DNA from: Panonychus citri
Taxonomy: Eukaryota; Arthropoda; Arachnida; Trombidiformes; Tetranychidae
Assembly: GCF_014898815.1 (NCBI RefSeq)
Contig: NW_026515530.1
Span: forward strand, 124,001 to 188,000
Reading direction: 5' to 3'
DNA: 64,000 bases
This document shows, piece by piece, positions 1 to 8,388 of the stretch; the first letter of the stretch is position 1, and each line of letters begins with the position of its first letter. The notes beneath the pieces are model-generated. The model did no database searches and was not told where the DNA came from. It worked only from the letters and a program-made list of their open reading frames with translations. The position numbers were made by a program, and so were the translations under genes.

Positions 1-303
1 AAATCTGGAAAAAGAATAAAAAAAACTAAAAAAGAAAATAAAAACTCACAAAGTATGAGTAACATTCAATATAATTCACTCCCAATAAACATCATAAAAC
101 AACAACAATCTGATATTAACTAATGGAAACAATTGGATTAGTTTCTTTGAATTGAATGACTTTTATCTATCTCCTCCATGCCAATTCCTAGTACTTGAAA
201 TAATAATAACGATAATGAGAAGAAAAATCTTAATAAAACCGGAAATTAATAAAATCTTGAACATCCGTTACTTTGAATGATGATAAACAATTTAACTTTG
301 AAT
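1..303. other. Host flank left of the Polinton
   Basis: AT-rich sequence with no recognisable coding region or repeat. It abuts the target-site duplication of the Polinton. Confidence 0.6.
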
Positions 304-309
304 TTTAAC
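304..309. repeat. Target-site duplication of the Polinton, left copy
   Basis: TTTAAC here is repeated directly after the right end at 16131-16136. Six-bp duplications are typical of Polintons. Confidence 0.92.
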
Positions 310-391
310 AGTAGTAAGATGTGTCTATTGCCTGTTATGGGAGGAGCCTAAAGTTGTTAGGGGTGGGGAATTCAAGTATCAGTGAATACCA
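310..391 (+). repeat. Polinton terminal inverted repeat, left
   Basis: 82 bases identical to the reverse complement of 16049-16130, with no mismatch found. The outer tip AGTAGTAAG fits the usual AG start of Polintons. Confidence 0.96.
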
Positions 392-590
392 AATGTTGAT
401 GAATGAAAAAAGCTTAAGTTAAGTTAAAGGGAAGATTTAAAAGAAAAGTTAAAGATTAAATTAAGCCAATGGAAAAAAAGAGTTAAAATAAAGAAAAGTG
501 ATTAAGTTCCAAAGGATTATAATCGAAAATTAAGGTAAGTTAAGAACCCGAAAAAAAAGAAAAAGACAATTAAAGTTTTAATTTTCAAAT
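392..590. other. Left subterminal non-coding region of the Polinton
   Basis: Purine-rich sequence with repeated short words of the type AAGTTAAG. No ORF. It contains the 3' flank of the minus-strand left-end ORF. Confidence 0.5.
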
Positions 591-1430
591 TTAATTTTTA
601 TTTGAAGGAAGCAAAGTGATGATCCGAAGACGCTTCGGACATTGAATGAGCTCGAAAGAGTCATTATGGGGACGTTTTTTACAAGGGGAAAAGTGAAGAA
701 CTTGAGGGATGATAGGGAGAGTTCGGGTTGGGGTTTTCTTGATGGGAGTGGAGTGGAGAGGAACAGGAGAAGCAGGTGAATATGATGATGATGCTGATGA
801 TTCAAAGCCAATCTCTGACCGATCAGTGACTGTAGACCAGTCACTTTCATGGTCAGAGATGGAAGAGAAGGAGGACATTGGGCCAAGGGAAGCAGAAGAG
901 ATGGAGTCAAGGGTGATGGATACAGAGGGATCGGTGATGGTGGAGTAGTTGGGATCGGTGATGAAGGAGTCAAGGGTGCTGGTGGAGTCAAGGGTGATGG
1001 TGGAGTCAAGGTCGACGGTCGAGTCAATGGTGATGGTGGTTGATTGTGGTTCAGGTTCAGGTTCAGGCTCTGGTTCTGGGGCTGTTTCCTGACCATAGCA
1101 GTCGATCATTTGGTCGGCTGCTACCACCAAATAAGATGATGCTGATGCTGGGTCTCCACTCTCATCAATGGAGACACGGAGAGAGTTGAGAAGGTTGATC
1201 ACCTCGGCCAAGGGAACAGACCCTTGCAGACTGTATGGGTCTGCAAGAGCTGCCCTTCTAGTGGCATCGAGGGACCTAAGAGCCACGATCGCAGGATCGT
1301 AGTGATGGCTCGGTGGTGATGGAGAAGCAGGAGCGGCAGCAGGAGCTATCGGGCCAAAGAGGTCGGCAAAGGTAGCCGAAGACATGATGAGGGAAGCAAG
1401 ATCAGCTCGAGATGGAGAAAGAGAAGACAT
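591..1430 (-). CDS. Polinton left-end ORF, unknown protein
   Basis: Encodes about 279 residues beginning MSSLSPSRADLASL. The frame is open further upstream to 1535, but that part has no ATG and is made of an octamer repeat, so the ATG at 1430 is chosen. The protein has an Ala/Pro-rich stretch (AAAPASPSPPS, about residues 35-45), a more ordered segment (about 50-125), an alternating EP tract, and Ser/Thr/Asp repeats of the type TLDSxxTLDS. The C-terminus is basic and Cys-containing (KKRP, PKRLR), resembling a nuclear localisation signal. No family is recognised. Its base composition is richer in G and C than neighbouring DNA. A TATA box at 1559-1565 with a TCAGT initiator-like word at 1528-1532 supports a transcript. 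Repetitive acidic/Ser proteins can be transcription or host-interaction factors, but nothing here proves that. Confidence 0.6.
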   Translation of the reverse strand: MSSLSPSRADLASLIMSSATFADLFGPIAPAAAPASPSPPSHHYDPAIVALRSLDATRRAALADPYSLQGSVPLAEVINLLNSLRVSIDESGDPASASSYLVVAADQMIDCYGQETAPEPEPEPEPEPQSTTITIDSTVDLDSTITLDSTSTLDSFITDPNYSTITDPSVSITLDSISSASLGPMSSFSSISDHESDWSTVTDRSEIGFESSASSSYSPASPVPLHSTPIKKTPTRTLPIIPQVLHFSPCKKRPHNDSFELIQCPKRLRIITLLPSNKN

Positions 1431-1445
1431 GATAATGATGATGAG

Positions 1446-1505
1446 AGTAAGTAAGAGAGTAAGAGAGTAAGAGAGTAAGAGAGTAAGAGAGTAAGAGAGT
1501 AAGAG
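1446..1505. repeat. Octamer tandem repeat AGAGAGTA
   Basis: About six copies of an 8-nt unit. It lies in the 5' leader of the minus-strand left-end ORF and gives a spurious Leu/Ser/Thr reading. Confidence 0.85.
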
Positions 1506-1558
1506 CAAGAGCAAGAGATGGATGAATACTGACAATCTTTACTGTTCAAGATCTTGGG

Positions 1559-1565
1559 TTTTATA
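1559..1565 (-). promoter_or_regulatory. TATA box for the left-end ORF
   Basis: TATAAAA on the minus strand, about 35 nt upstream of a TCAGT initiator-like word (1528-1532) and 130 nt upstream of the chosen ATG at 1430. Confidence 0.5.
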
Positions 1566-2487
1566 CTCAGAAATGCTCACTCGCTAAACTCCACCTCTTG
1601 TCTTCCATCTCACTCGAAGAGCTCCCTTTCCTATCTCCCTCCCATAGTAAAACAAAAAGACTCTCTCTCACTTGTTAGTACAGTGGAAGCTGAAGTATCA
1701 TCTTCATCGTATAATCTGTTTTAAGTTAATCTCTTTACTAGAAGAATGGAAAAAGAGAAAATTTAAAGTGATAAACTTTTTAAGAATAATCTTTTTGAGA
1801 AAGTTAATCTTCTCGAAGTTAATCTTTTCAGAGTTAATCTTTTTTAAACCTAGTCTAATGAAAAGCAGTGAAATGTATTGAAGCCAATGAAAGTGAATGG
1901 GAGTTAATCTTTTTCTATTGAAATGTACTGAAGTCATAGCAACAATCTTCATCATCCTTGACCATTTACTATATGCTATTTACTATAGTATATTCAGTTT
2001 ACTTTCAACATTCACAACAATCACAACAACTAACAATCAACAGAATCAACAATCAACAATCAACAGAATCAACAATTAACAACAATCAACAATCACAACA
2101 ATCAACAGAATCAACAATCAACAATCAACAATCAACAATTAACAACAATCAACAATCAACAGAATCAACAATCAACAATCAACAGAATCAACAATTAACA
2201 ACAATCAACAATCAACACAACAGTAACCATAGTAACCCGTAACCATAGCAACCACATCAACATTCAAAAGGTAAAAAAGTCTCCACCCCCTTTTCTTTTT
2301 CTTATTTTTCTCTATCTAAGTTACCATTAAGGTTCTATGGGTTTAATTTTCCCGCCTTTTTTTATAAACAAAGATCTCAAAAAATTTTCGGCTGCAAGTC
2401 CAACTCACTGCGCTGATTAATATAGGCTAGCAAAGTTATAATGAAACTTTTTTTTCAAGCGACTTAGTTTTTAACTTTGAAATTTAC
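1566..2487. other. Polinton non-coding region between left ORF and polymerase
   Basis: Holds a pyrimidine-rich tract (1570-1670), several spaced copies of the word AGTTAATCTT (about 1720-1915), and a long low-complexity array of CAATCAACA-type units (about 2010-2215). No coding region is supported. The divergent promoters of the left ORF and the polymerase flank it. Confidence 0.6.
2010..2215. repeat. CAATCAACA-type low-complexity array
   Basis: Irregular tandem array built from AATCAACA, CAGAATCAACA and AATTAACAACA units. The sequence is strongly strand-asymmetric, with almost no G on the plus strand. Confidence 0.8.
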
Positions 2488-2587
2488 CATGTATTCTCTA
2501 TGGGGAATTTTACATGTATTCTCTATGGGGAATTTTACATGTATTCTCTATGGGGAATTTTACATGTATTCTCTATGGGAAACTAAA
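2488..2587 (+). repeat. Four tandem 25-bp repeats upstream of the polymerase
   Basis: Copies begin at 2488, 2513, 2538 and 2563. The unit starts CATGTATTCTCTATGGGGA. They sit immediately upstream of a TATATTTA box at 2589-2596, so they may be regulatory or replication-related. That role is inferred from position only. Confidence 0.85.
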
Positions 2588-2588
2588 G

Positions 2589-2596
2589 TATATTTA
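2589..2596 (+). promoter_or_regulatory. TATA-like box for the polymerase gene
   Basis: TATATTTA. Transcription starting about 30 nt downstream would place the ATG at 2628 too close to the cap and favour the ATG at 2653. Confidence 0.35.
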
Positions 2597-2652
2597 ATAA
2601 TTGTCTTATCATAATACTAATATCAATATGTTCAACACTTTATTAACTATAG

Positions 2653-4521
2653 ATGATTCCAACTGGTATTGACCTAACAAGAACAAATCAACTTCTCGAT
2701 GAGATATTACTGGATGAAGAAATGTACACAGATAGTGCTGATGATGAAATATGTAGAAACTTTGTAATCCAAATGAATGAGAATACATCTGAAAGCTTAC
2801 AACTTGATCTTTGCATGGAATGCGATGAAGATGACCTTGCATGTTCAGAGTTTCGTGTAGGAAATGTAAGTGTACTATCTCTGGATGAACAGATGGAAAA
2901 TATTGAAGATGACTTTGCATGCATGGATGTGATGGGTTTCGAGAACCCAACACAAGTTATAGAGGAGGTTGGTATGATAGATTTATCTCAAGATAATCAA
3001 GATACTAATAACTCAGCCTTTGGATCGTCACTTCTATCAGCAACGGGTGTCACATCAACGAATGTTACTCGTTTTTGTTCTACTTGCTCTACTTGCAGCA
3101 CTTGTGTTACATGTGATACATGTTCTTCTTGTTCCACATGTGGAAGCGATGTCCCTGAAGCTCATAACATGAGCGTATCATCAACACAATCATCAACACA
3201 ATCATCAACACAATCATCAACACAATCATCAACACAATCATCAACACAATCATCAACACAATCATCAACACAATCATCAACACAATCATCAACACAATCA
3301 TCAACACAATCATCAACACAATCATCAACACAATCATCAACACAATCATCAACACAATCATCGTGTTCTACTTGTCCTACTCAATCAACATGCTCTACTT
3401 GCCGCAACACTTCTACACAATCATATTGTAGCTCATGCGACACTTGCAGCACATGTTCTTTTCGTGATACCAATACTCCAGCAACTCCGAATTCAATAAA
3501 CACTTTCTCACAACAAGGAGGTGGTCAAGAAAATAATCCATCTGGTTCCACATTGAGACCTGCAGAAACAGAAATAGCATTTGAGGTAGTGGATGAACAA
3601 CCATGGAGACGGAACACGACTTTTCATTCGATGACTAAACTCCTTCGTGCTCGCTTAAACAACAATTGTTCCAACGGTGTTGATATTGCTCGTTTATCGT
3701 ATGCAATCGATACTGCTTATGAAAGATTCGTTTCTTCATTGATTGAAGACGCAGCTCCAAATGATAGGATTTTCATTACTTTTCGCAATCCACAAGAAAA
3801 TCGTGAACTTTATGTGTCATTCCTGAAGAAAAACTTCAATCCCCAGGAGTTTCTTGACCGTGCTTATGCACTAGCACAATCAGCTGGTAATTTTCTAGAT
3901 GATGGAATTTTTGAGATAAAAGTTCAGATTGTTAAGTCCATCTCAGGGGGAGCACGAGCAAGAGTCTCCAAACTCTTATCCGGAAAGGAAAGGGCTGAAA
4001 AAAAGAGAAGTGTTTTTGAGGTTATCAATGATGATTATAAATGTGGATACATGGCTATTGCTGTAGGAAAAGCATATGTTGACGAAGTCTTGGTTAAAGA
4101 TGATAAAAAGTTTTGGAAGAATATAAGACAATCTAAGAATAGAGTCGTTTCCCTCGCTGCTAATTTATTTATGCACATGCAAGTTGATGTTTCTGCTCCA
4201 ATGGACATACAAAAAATTACCGAAATTCAGGCTATTCTTTCTTCTTACCAAATAGTTGTTGTCGATCAGAAGACTCAGCTTAAATTGTATTCTGGTCCTG
4301 ATGCTGAGCATAAGATTATACTAGAGTACAGTGAACCCCCACACTACAACCTCATTACATCAATGACTGGGTACATGGATTGTGACTACTTTTGCTTCAA
4401 TTGCTGGGCTAAAACTGACAAGATACTCATATCTGCAAGGGATCATGTAAGCAATGTCGATCTACTAAAAAGTGTGTCTTCATTAATAAAGTCATCTGTA
4501 GTGACTGTAATGTTGATTTAA
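2653..4521 (+). CDS. polB: Polinton DNA polymerase B, N-terminal part (frame broken near 4422)
   Basis: Encodes 622 residues. The first 135 are acidic. Next come clusters of CSTC/CDTC-type Cys pairs and an exact 12-nt repeat giving 15 SSTQ units (3181-3360), then further CSTC-type motifs. The second half (from about residue 310) resembles the region that precedes the exonuclease domain in Polinton polymerases and ends in a Cys-rich zinc-binding-type segment beginning FCFNCW. At about 4422 the Cys-rich coding signal moves to another frame, in which it runs without a stop into the next ORF. The stop at 4521 therefore looks like the result of a 1-nt loss. A programmed -1 shift is possible, but no good slippery heptamer is seen. 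The Cys/SSTQ region is unlike typical polymerases and may be a lineage-specific insertion. Confidence 0.8.
   Translation: MIPTGIDLTRTNQLLDEILLDEEMYTDSADDEICRNFVIQMNENTSESLQLDLCMECDEDDLACSEFRVGNVSVLSLDEQMENIEDDFACMDVMGFENPTQVIEEVGMIDLSQDNQDTNNSAFGSSLLSATGVTSTNVTRFCSTCSTCSTCVTCDTCSSCSTCGSDVPEAHNMSVSSTQSSTQSSTQSSTQSSTQSSTQSSTQSSTQSSTQSSTQSSTQSSTQSSTQSSTQSSTQSSCSTCPTQSTCSTCRNTSTQSYCSSCDTCSTCSFRDTNTPATPNSINTFSQQGGGQENNPSGSTLRPAETEIAFEVVDEQPWRRNTTFHSMTKLLRARLNNNCSNGVDIARLSYAIDTAYERFVSSLIEDAAPNDRIFITFRNPQENRELYVSFLKKNFNPQEFLDRAYALAQSAGNFLDDGIFEIKVQIVKSISGGARARVSKLLSGKERAEKKRSVFEVINDDYKCGYMAIAVGKAYVDEVLVKDDKKFWKNIRQSKNRVVSLAANLFMHMQVDVSAPMDIQKITEIQAILSSYQIVVVDQKTQLKLYSGPDAEHKIILEYSEPPHYNLITSMTGYMDCDYFCFNCWAKTDKILISARDHVSNVDLLKSVSSLIKSSVVTVMLI
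3181..3360 (+). repeat. 15 exact copies of a 12-bp coding repeat
   Basis: The unit TCAACACAATCA is repeated 15 times without change and encodes Ser-Ser-Thr-Gln repeats within the polymerase N-terminal ORF. Perfect identity suggests recent expansion. Confidence 0.95.
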
Positions 4522-4559
4522 ACTCCCAGCTTTGCTACGATCAACATAAGCAGAATGGT

Positions 4560-7355
4560 GTGTGTGGGCGAATCATGAAGTGTTTAACCTGTTGGTTATT
4601 ATATGATACATTACTTGCTGACCATATTTGTGACGTTTATAAATGCAATTTCTGTGATGTTGCTTACCGTGCAAGTCCACATTACTGTCACATAAAACCA
4701 GCGCAAATGGAATATCTCTCAGGCGAAGATGATAAACCTTGGATTCTTATTTGTTATGACATAGAGTCTATGCAAGTAAATGAGAGTGATAATACAAATG
4801 TTTTGATACATAAACCTAACTTGCTCATCAGTCGAACAATGTGTACAGCATGTATGGATGAAGACACATTAACAAGAACCCAGCGAGATTGTCAAATATG
4901 CGGTGATGAAGAACATGTTTGGTATAGTTCATCATGCGTCGAAGATTTTTGTGATTACCTCTACAATGTAATGCTTCCTCGTACTGCCTCTGAAGATGAC
5001 ACTAGAAGTGCTGTTGAGATTAAGGTAATCGCACACAATCAAAGAGGATATGATGGTCATTTCATCATGCAAGATTTTTTCAAACGGAAATTTTTGCTTT
5101 TACCAAACGTCATTATGTCAGGATCGAAAATTCTTTACTCGCAAATGGAAAACATAAAGTTTATCGATTCATTGAGTTTATTTATGCAACCGCTTTCTTC
5201 TCTATGTAAATCCTTTAACATCAAAGAGATGAAGAAAGGATACTTTCCACATAAGTTCAACACAGCCGAGAACCAACACTATGTAGGACCTTATCCTGCT
5301 ATTGACTTTTATGATCCTCTCTCTCTTAAGCCAACACAGAGGAGTGAACTAGAGAAATGGTATGATGAAACCACCAAGAATAATGCTACATTCGACTTTC
5401 AATCTGAAATCATTGAATACTGTCGATCAGATGTGATGATACTTCAAACAGCAATAATGCGTTTCATTGACTTGTTCAGAACGATCACCGGACTTAATCC
5501 AATCACAAGAAGTTTCACACTTGCATCAGTAGCCATGGAAGTCTTTAGGGCCCGCATGCTACCAGCATTCACTCTTGGAATTACACCTACTTACGGATAT
5601 GCTGAGAGAAAGCAGTCAATCAAAGGTTCTGCATGGTTAGATCTAATGCAAAAAAATCTGCGTAAAAGTATCCGAAGAGAATGGAGACTTGGTCCTTTTT
5701 ACGCTGATGGGTTCATTCCAAGCACCAATACAGTGTTTGAGTTCTGGGGTTGTTACTTCCATGGTTGTCCAGAATGTTATCCTGATCGCACAAGTTGTGT
5801 AACAATGAATGAAGAGCAGGTTAATGTTGAATCATTGTATCAAAAAGTCCTGCTTAAAAAGGAATATTACCAACATCGAGGCTATCTCCTTCATGAGATA
5901 TGGGAACATGAGTTTGATGCAAGAGAAAGGTATACAAGCACACGTATTAACCACTATAATCGCATCAAGGCAATAGGACCCATTAACATCCGTGAAAGTT
6001 TTTATGGTGGTAGGACAAACAACATTAAGTTTTACCATGAATGTGTTACTGGAGAAGTCATCAGGTACTTGGACTTCACTTCATTATATCCATTTGTGTT
6101 ACGTGAATATGATTATCCTCTTGGTCACCCCATCCTCATTCAAGAAGATTTTAAAGACATTGGAATGTACTTTGGTTTCATTAAATGCAAGGTACTTCCT
6201 CCTACAAAACTAAACATAGGAGTTCTACCAATGAGAGTATCAAAGAAGTTGTTGTTTCCACTATGCATGAAATGTGCGTCTGAAAGCAACCCATCTTCAT
6301 GTTCGCATTCACCCGAAGAAAGAGTCATGATAAGTACATGGACATCTATTGAACTCCAAGAAGCTGTTAAGTTTGGTTATAAAATTTTAGAGATCTATCA
6401 AGTACTACATTATCGCAAAAGTCCACACTCATCTTCATTATTTTCTGAATACGTTAAAATGTGGCTCAAAGTCAAACAAGAATCCAGTGATTGGCCTTCA
6501 TGGGTCCAGTCAGCTTCGGATAAAGAAAAATACATCACTGATTACAAAAAAGCTGAAGGTGTTGAGCTTGATCCGGAAGCTATCGAAAAAAATCCAGGAA
6601 GAAGAAGCATTGCTAAGCTTATGTTAAATAGTTTCTGGGGTAAACTAGCTCAAACTGCAAATTTACCTAAGACTACATTTTTAAGAAACTATGCTGATTT
6701 ATGGTCGATATTATCTGATGAAGAAAACGAGATAATGGGCATGCATGAACCATCTGATGAAGTTATAATGCTTCAGCATCGTTTTGCCGAGTCAGCTAAA
6801 GATAAAATCTCTCCAGGAAAGACAAACATAGCAGTTGCAAGCTTTGTTACAGCATATGCACGAAGAGAACTATTTCGGTTGATCCAACGGATTGAATCAC
6901 ATCGCCAAGGACGAGTTCTTTATTTCGATACTGATTCCGTAGTGTTTGTTGAGAAGCAGGGTGATCCAATAATACATTGTGGAGATTATCTTGGCCAACT
7001 CACTGATGAAATTGAACCTGGCTGGAAATGTAATGTGTTTGTTTCATTGGGACCGAAAAATTACGCTTACCAGGTCATAAACAGCGTAGGAGAAACCAAA
7101 AGTACAATTAAAGTTAAGGGGATAAGACTGACATCTAAAGCATTAGATATCATCACAACTCAAAAATTGCTTGAAATGGCACATGCGTACATCGGAGGGG
7201 ACCAACAAAGAGTTAATATTGCGCAGAGTAACATTGTATCAGATAAGTTTACACATACAGTTGAAACTCGCAGTTTTGAAAAAATTTACAGAGCAGTCTC
7301 CGAAAAGAGACGAATAATTGGCAATGATACACGCCCTTTCGGATATGTAGATTGA
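4560..7355 (+). CDS. polB: Protein-primed family B DNA polymerase, exonuclease and polymerase domains
   Basis: Encodes 931 residues from the ATG at 4560, although coding signal in this frame begins near 4422 and continues the preceding ORF. The exonuclease motifs are ICYDIES (residue 64), HNQRGYDG (159) and YCRSDV (287). The polymerase motifs are YGGR (481), DFTSLYP (505, motif A), KLMLNSFWGK (686, motif B) and YFDTDSVVF (788, motif C), all with expected catalytic Asp residues. The N-terminal 50 residues are Cys/His-rich. It replicates the transposon using a terminal protein primer, as known for Polintons, adenoviruses and phi29. All motifs are intact, so apart from the upstream frame break the enzyme looks functional. 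Confidence 0.95.
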   Translation: MCGRIMKCLTCWLLYDTLLADHICDVYKCNFCDVAYRASPHYCHIKPAQMEYLSGEDDKPWILICYDIESMQVNESDNTNVLIHKPNLLISRTMCTACMDEDTLTRTQRDCQICGDEEHVWYSSSCVEDFCDYLYNVMLPRTASEDDTRSAVEIKVIAHNQRGYDGHFIMQDFFKRKFLLLPNVIMSGSKILYSQMENIKFIDSLSLFMQPLSSLCKSFNIKEMKKGYFPHKFNTAENQHYVGPYPAIDFYDPLSLKPTQRSELEKWYDETTKNNATFDFQSEIIEYCRSDVMILQTAIMRFIDLFRTITGLNPITRSFTLASVAMEVFRARMLPAFTLGITPTYGYAERKQSIKGSAWLDLMQKNLRKSIRREWRLGPFYADGFIPSTNTVFEFWGCYFHGCPECYPDRTSCVTMNEEQVNVESLYQKVLLKKEYYQHRGYLLHEIWEHEFDARERYTSTRINHYNRIKAIGPINIRESFYGGRTNNIKFYHECVTGEVIRYLDFTSLYPFVLREYDYPLGHPILIQEDFKDIGMYFGFIKCKVLPPTKLNIGVLPMRVSKKLLFPLCMKCASESNPSSCSHSPEERVMISTWTSIELQEAVKFGYKILEIYQVLHYRKSPHSSSLFSEYVKMWLKVKQESSDWPSWVQSASDKEKYITDYKKAEGVELDPEAIEKNPGRRSIAKLMLNSFWGKLAQTANLPKTTFLRNYADLWSILSDEENEIMGMHEPSDEVIMLQHRFAESAKDKISPGKTNIAVASFVTAYARRELFRLIQRIESHRQGRVLYFDTDSVVFVEKQGDPIIHCGDYLGQLTDEIEPGWKCNVFVSLGPKNYAYQVINSVGETKSTIKVKGIRLTSKALDIITTQKLLEMAHAYIGGDQQRVNIAQSNIVSDKFTHTVETRSFEKIYRAVSEKRRIIGNDTRPFGYVD

Positions 7356-7680
7356 TTTTTTTTTCAAATTTAATTAAATAAAACAAAAAGTTAAGTTAAG
7401 CAAATTTGCATTCTAATTATTTTTTAAAAAAAAAAGTTTATAATTTGATTGAAAGAGCAATATAGAAAACTGAATGTGGCTTGAAGTTATCTAATTTACA
7501 TAGACTTAACATATGAAATAAGGCGGGTATGTATTTTCAAAAAGCTGATTCTGTGTCAAGAAAAGGCAGTCTTAGGGATGTTAAAGTATGTTTAATGACC
7601 AAAAAAGGCGTTCCATCGGCTAAAAAAACCTGTTTATTCCAAGTATTGCGCATGTATGATTATATCATGAACGTATACAG
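7356..7680. other. Intergenic region after the polymerase
   Basis: AT-rich, with A-runs that could hold the polymerase 3' end. A 69-codon ORF (7529-7738) covers part of it but has no family features and overlaps the next promoter, so it is not called. Confidence 0.5.
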
Positions 7681-7687
7681 TATAAAA
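7681..7687 (+). promoter_or_regulatory. TATA box with initiator for the NADAR-like gene
   Basis: TATAAAA begins 31 nt upstream of the A of TCATTC (7710-7715), a match to the arthropod initiator TCAKTY at the canonical spacing. No ATG lies between that start and the ATG at 7792, which fixes the start codon of the next gene. Confidence 0.65.
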
Positions 7688-7791
7688 CAAGAGTTTTTTC
7701 TCATTATTTTCATTCACAAACTTACTCTTCTACTGTGAACATTAACTTTAAACTATCTTTTCACGAAAACACTTCTTACTTTCATCCTAAA

Positions 7792-8307
7792 ATGGATTTC
7801 TCCAAATTATCAGCCTCTCTCTCCAAACCAGAAGTAGAACCTTCCGAAAAATACATCAGAAAGCCGACTCCATTTGTTAAGATAAGTCCAAAGTCAGGAG
7901 ATTACTCAAGGTTCATCTTGACTGATACATCATACCGATTCAAAATTGATGAAAAATGGTACAACTCTGTTATAAATTACCTAGCAGTCAACAAGGATTT
8001 GAAAAATATTCAATTTGACGATATTCTTACTGGATATTTAGCCAAGTTCAGAGCTTGCTGGGAATTGAAGCGTATGTTGATCGCTACAGGTAATACTATT
8101 TTGATATATTGTGACCCTGAAGATAATGCACTGTCTTGTGGATTTGCTGCTGATGACGCAAATGCTGACAAACCACATACTTGGACAGGAAAAAATCTTC
8201 TCGGATACGTATTAATGCAACTCCGATGTGAGCTCAAGGAAGATTGGAAGGCGGAAAACTTGTCTGCAGATGGAAATGTCATCAAACGGAAAAAAGCCAA
8301 CGAATGA
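7792..8307 (+). CDS. NADAR/YbiA-like protein, probably without catalytic residues
   Basis: 171 residues. An upstream in-frame extension to 7735 lacks an ATG. From about residue 48 to 145 the order of motifs matches the NADAR (YbiA, DUF1768) family, which acts on ADP-ribose derivatives and N-glycosidic bonds. A WYNSVINYLAVNK segment stands where NADARs have a SEHYFQAxK-type motif, followed by LAKFRACWELKRMLIATGN and a C-terminal TGKNLLGYVLMQLR, which is very close to the family's GKNxLGxxLMExR. The Glu of the SEHY motif is replaced by Ile, and the Trp of the xWGxG motif is replaced in ALSCGFA. Hydrolase activity is therefore unlikely, while ligand binding could persist. The gene lies between polymerase and ATPase with its own TATA promoter. 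The family match is from recalled motifs, not a search. Confidence 0.65.
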   Translation: MDFSKLSASLSKPEVEPSEKYIRKPTPFVKISPKSGDYSRFILTDTSYRFKIDEKWYNSVINYLAVNKDLKNIQFDDILTGYLAKFRACWELKRMLIATGNTILIYCDPEDNALSCGFAADDANADKPHTWTGKNLLGYVLMQLRCELKEDWKAENLSADGNVIKRKKANE

Positions 8308-8318
8308 ACTTTTTTCAT

Positions 8319-8327
8319 TATATAAAG
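8319..8327 (+). promoter_or_regulatory. TATA box for the packaging ATPase gene
   Basis: TATATAAAG lies 62-70 nt upstream of the ATG at 8389, right after the stop of the NADAR-like gene. Confidence 0.5.
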
Positions 8328-8388
8328 AATTTAAAAAAAAACTTGTGAATGTAAACATTCAATCGATAAGTTTATGAATTAATAAACG

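Noticed and set aside
578..1096. 172-codon minus-strand Pro/Leu-rich ORF
   Set aside because: It overlaps the better-supported left-end ORF in another frame and reads its repeats as Pro/Leu low complexity.
3181..3360. CRISPR-like array
   Set aside because: Units are contiguous 12-mers without spacers and are in frame within a coding region of a eukaryotic transposon.
3107..3361. Minus-strand ORF of repeated MIVL units
   Set aside because: It is the antisense reading of the 12-bp coding repeat in the polymerase gene.
7529..7738. 69-codon ORF before the NADAR-like gene
   Set aside because: It covers the TATA box and initiator of the next gene and shows no family or domain features.
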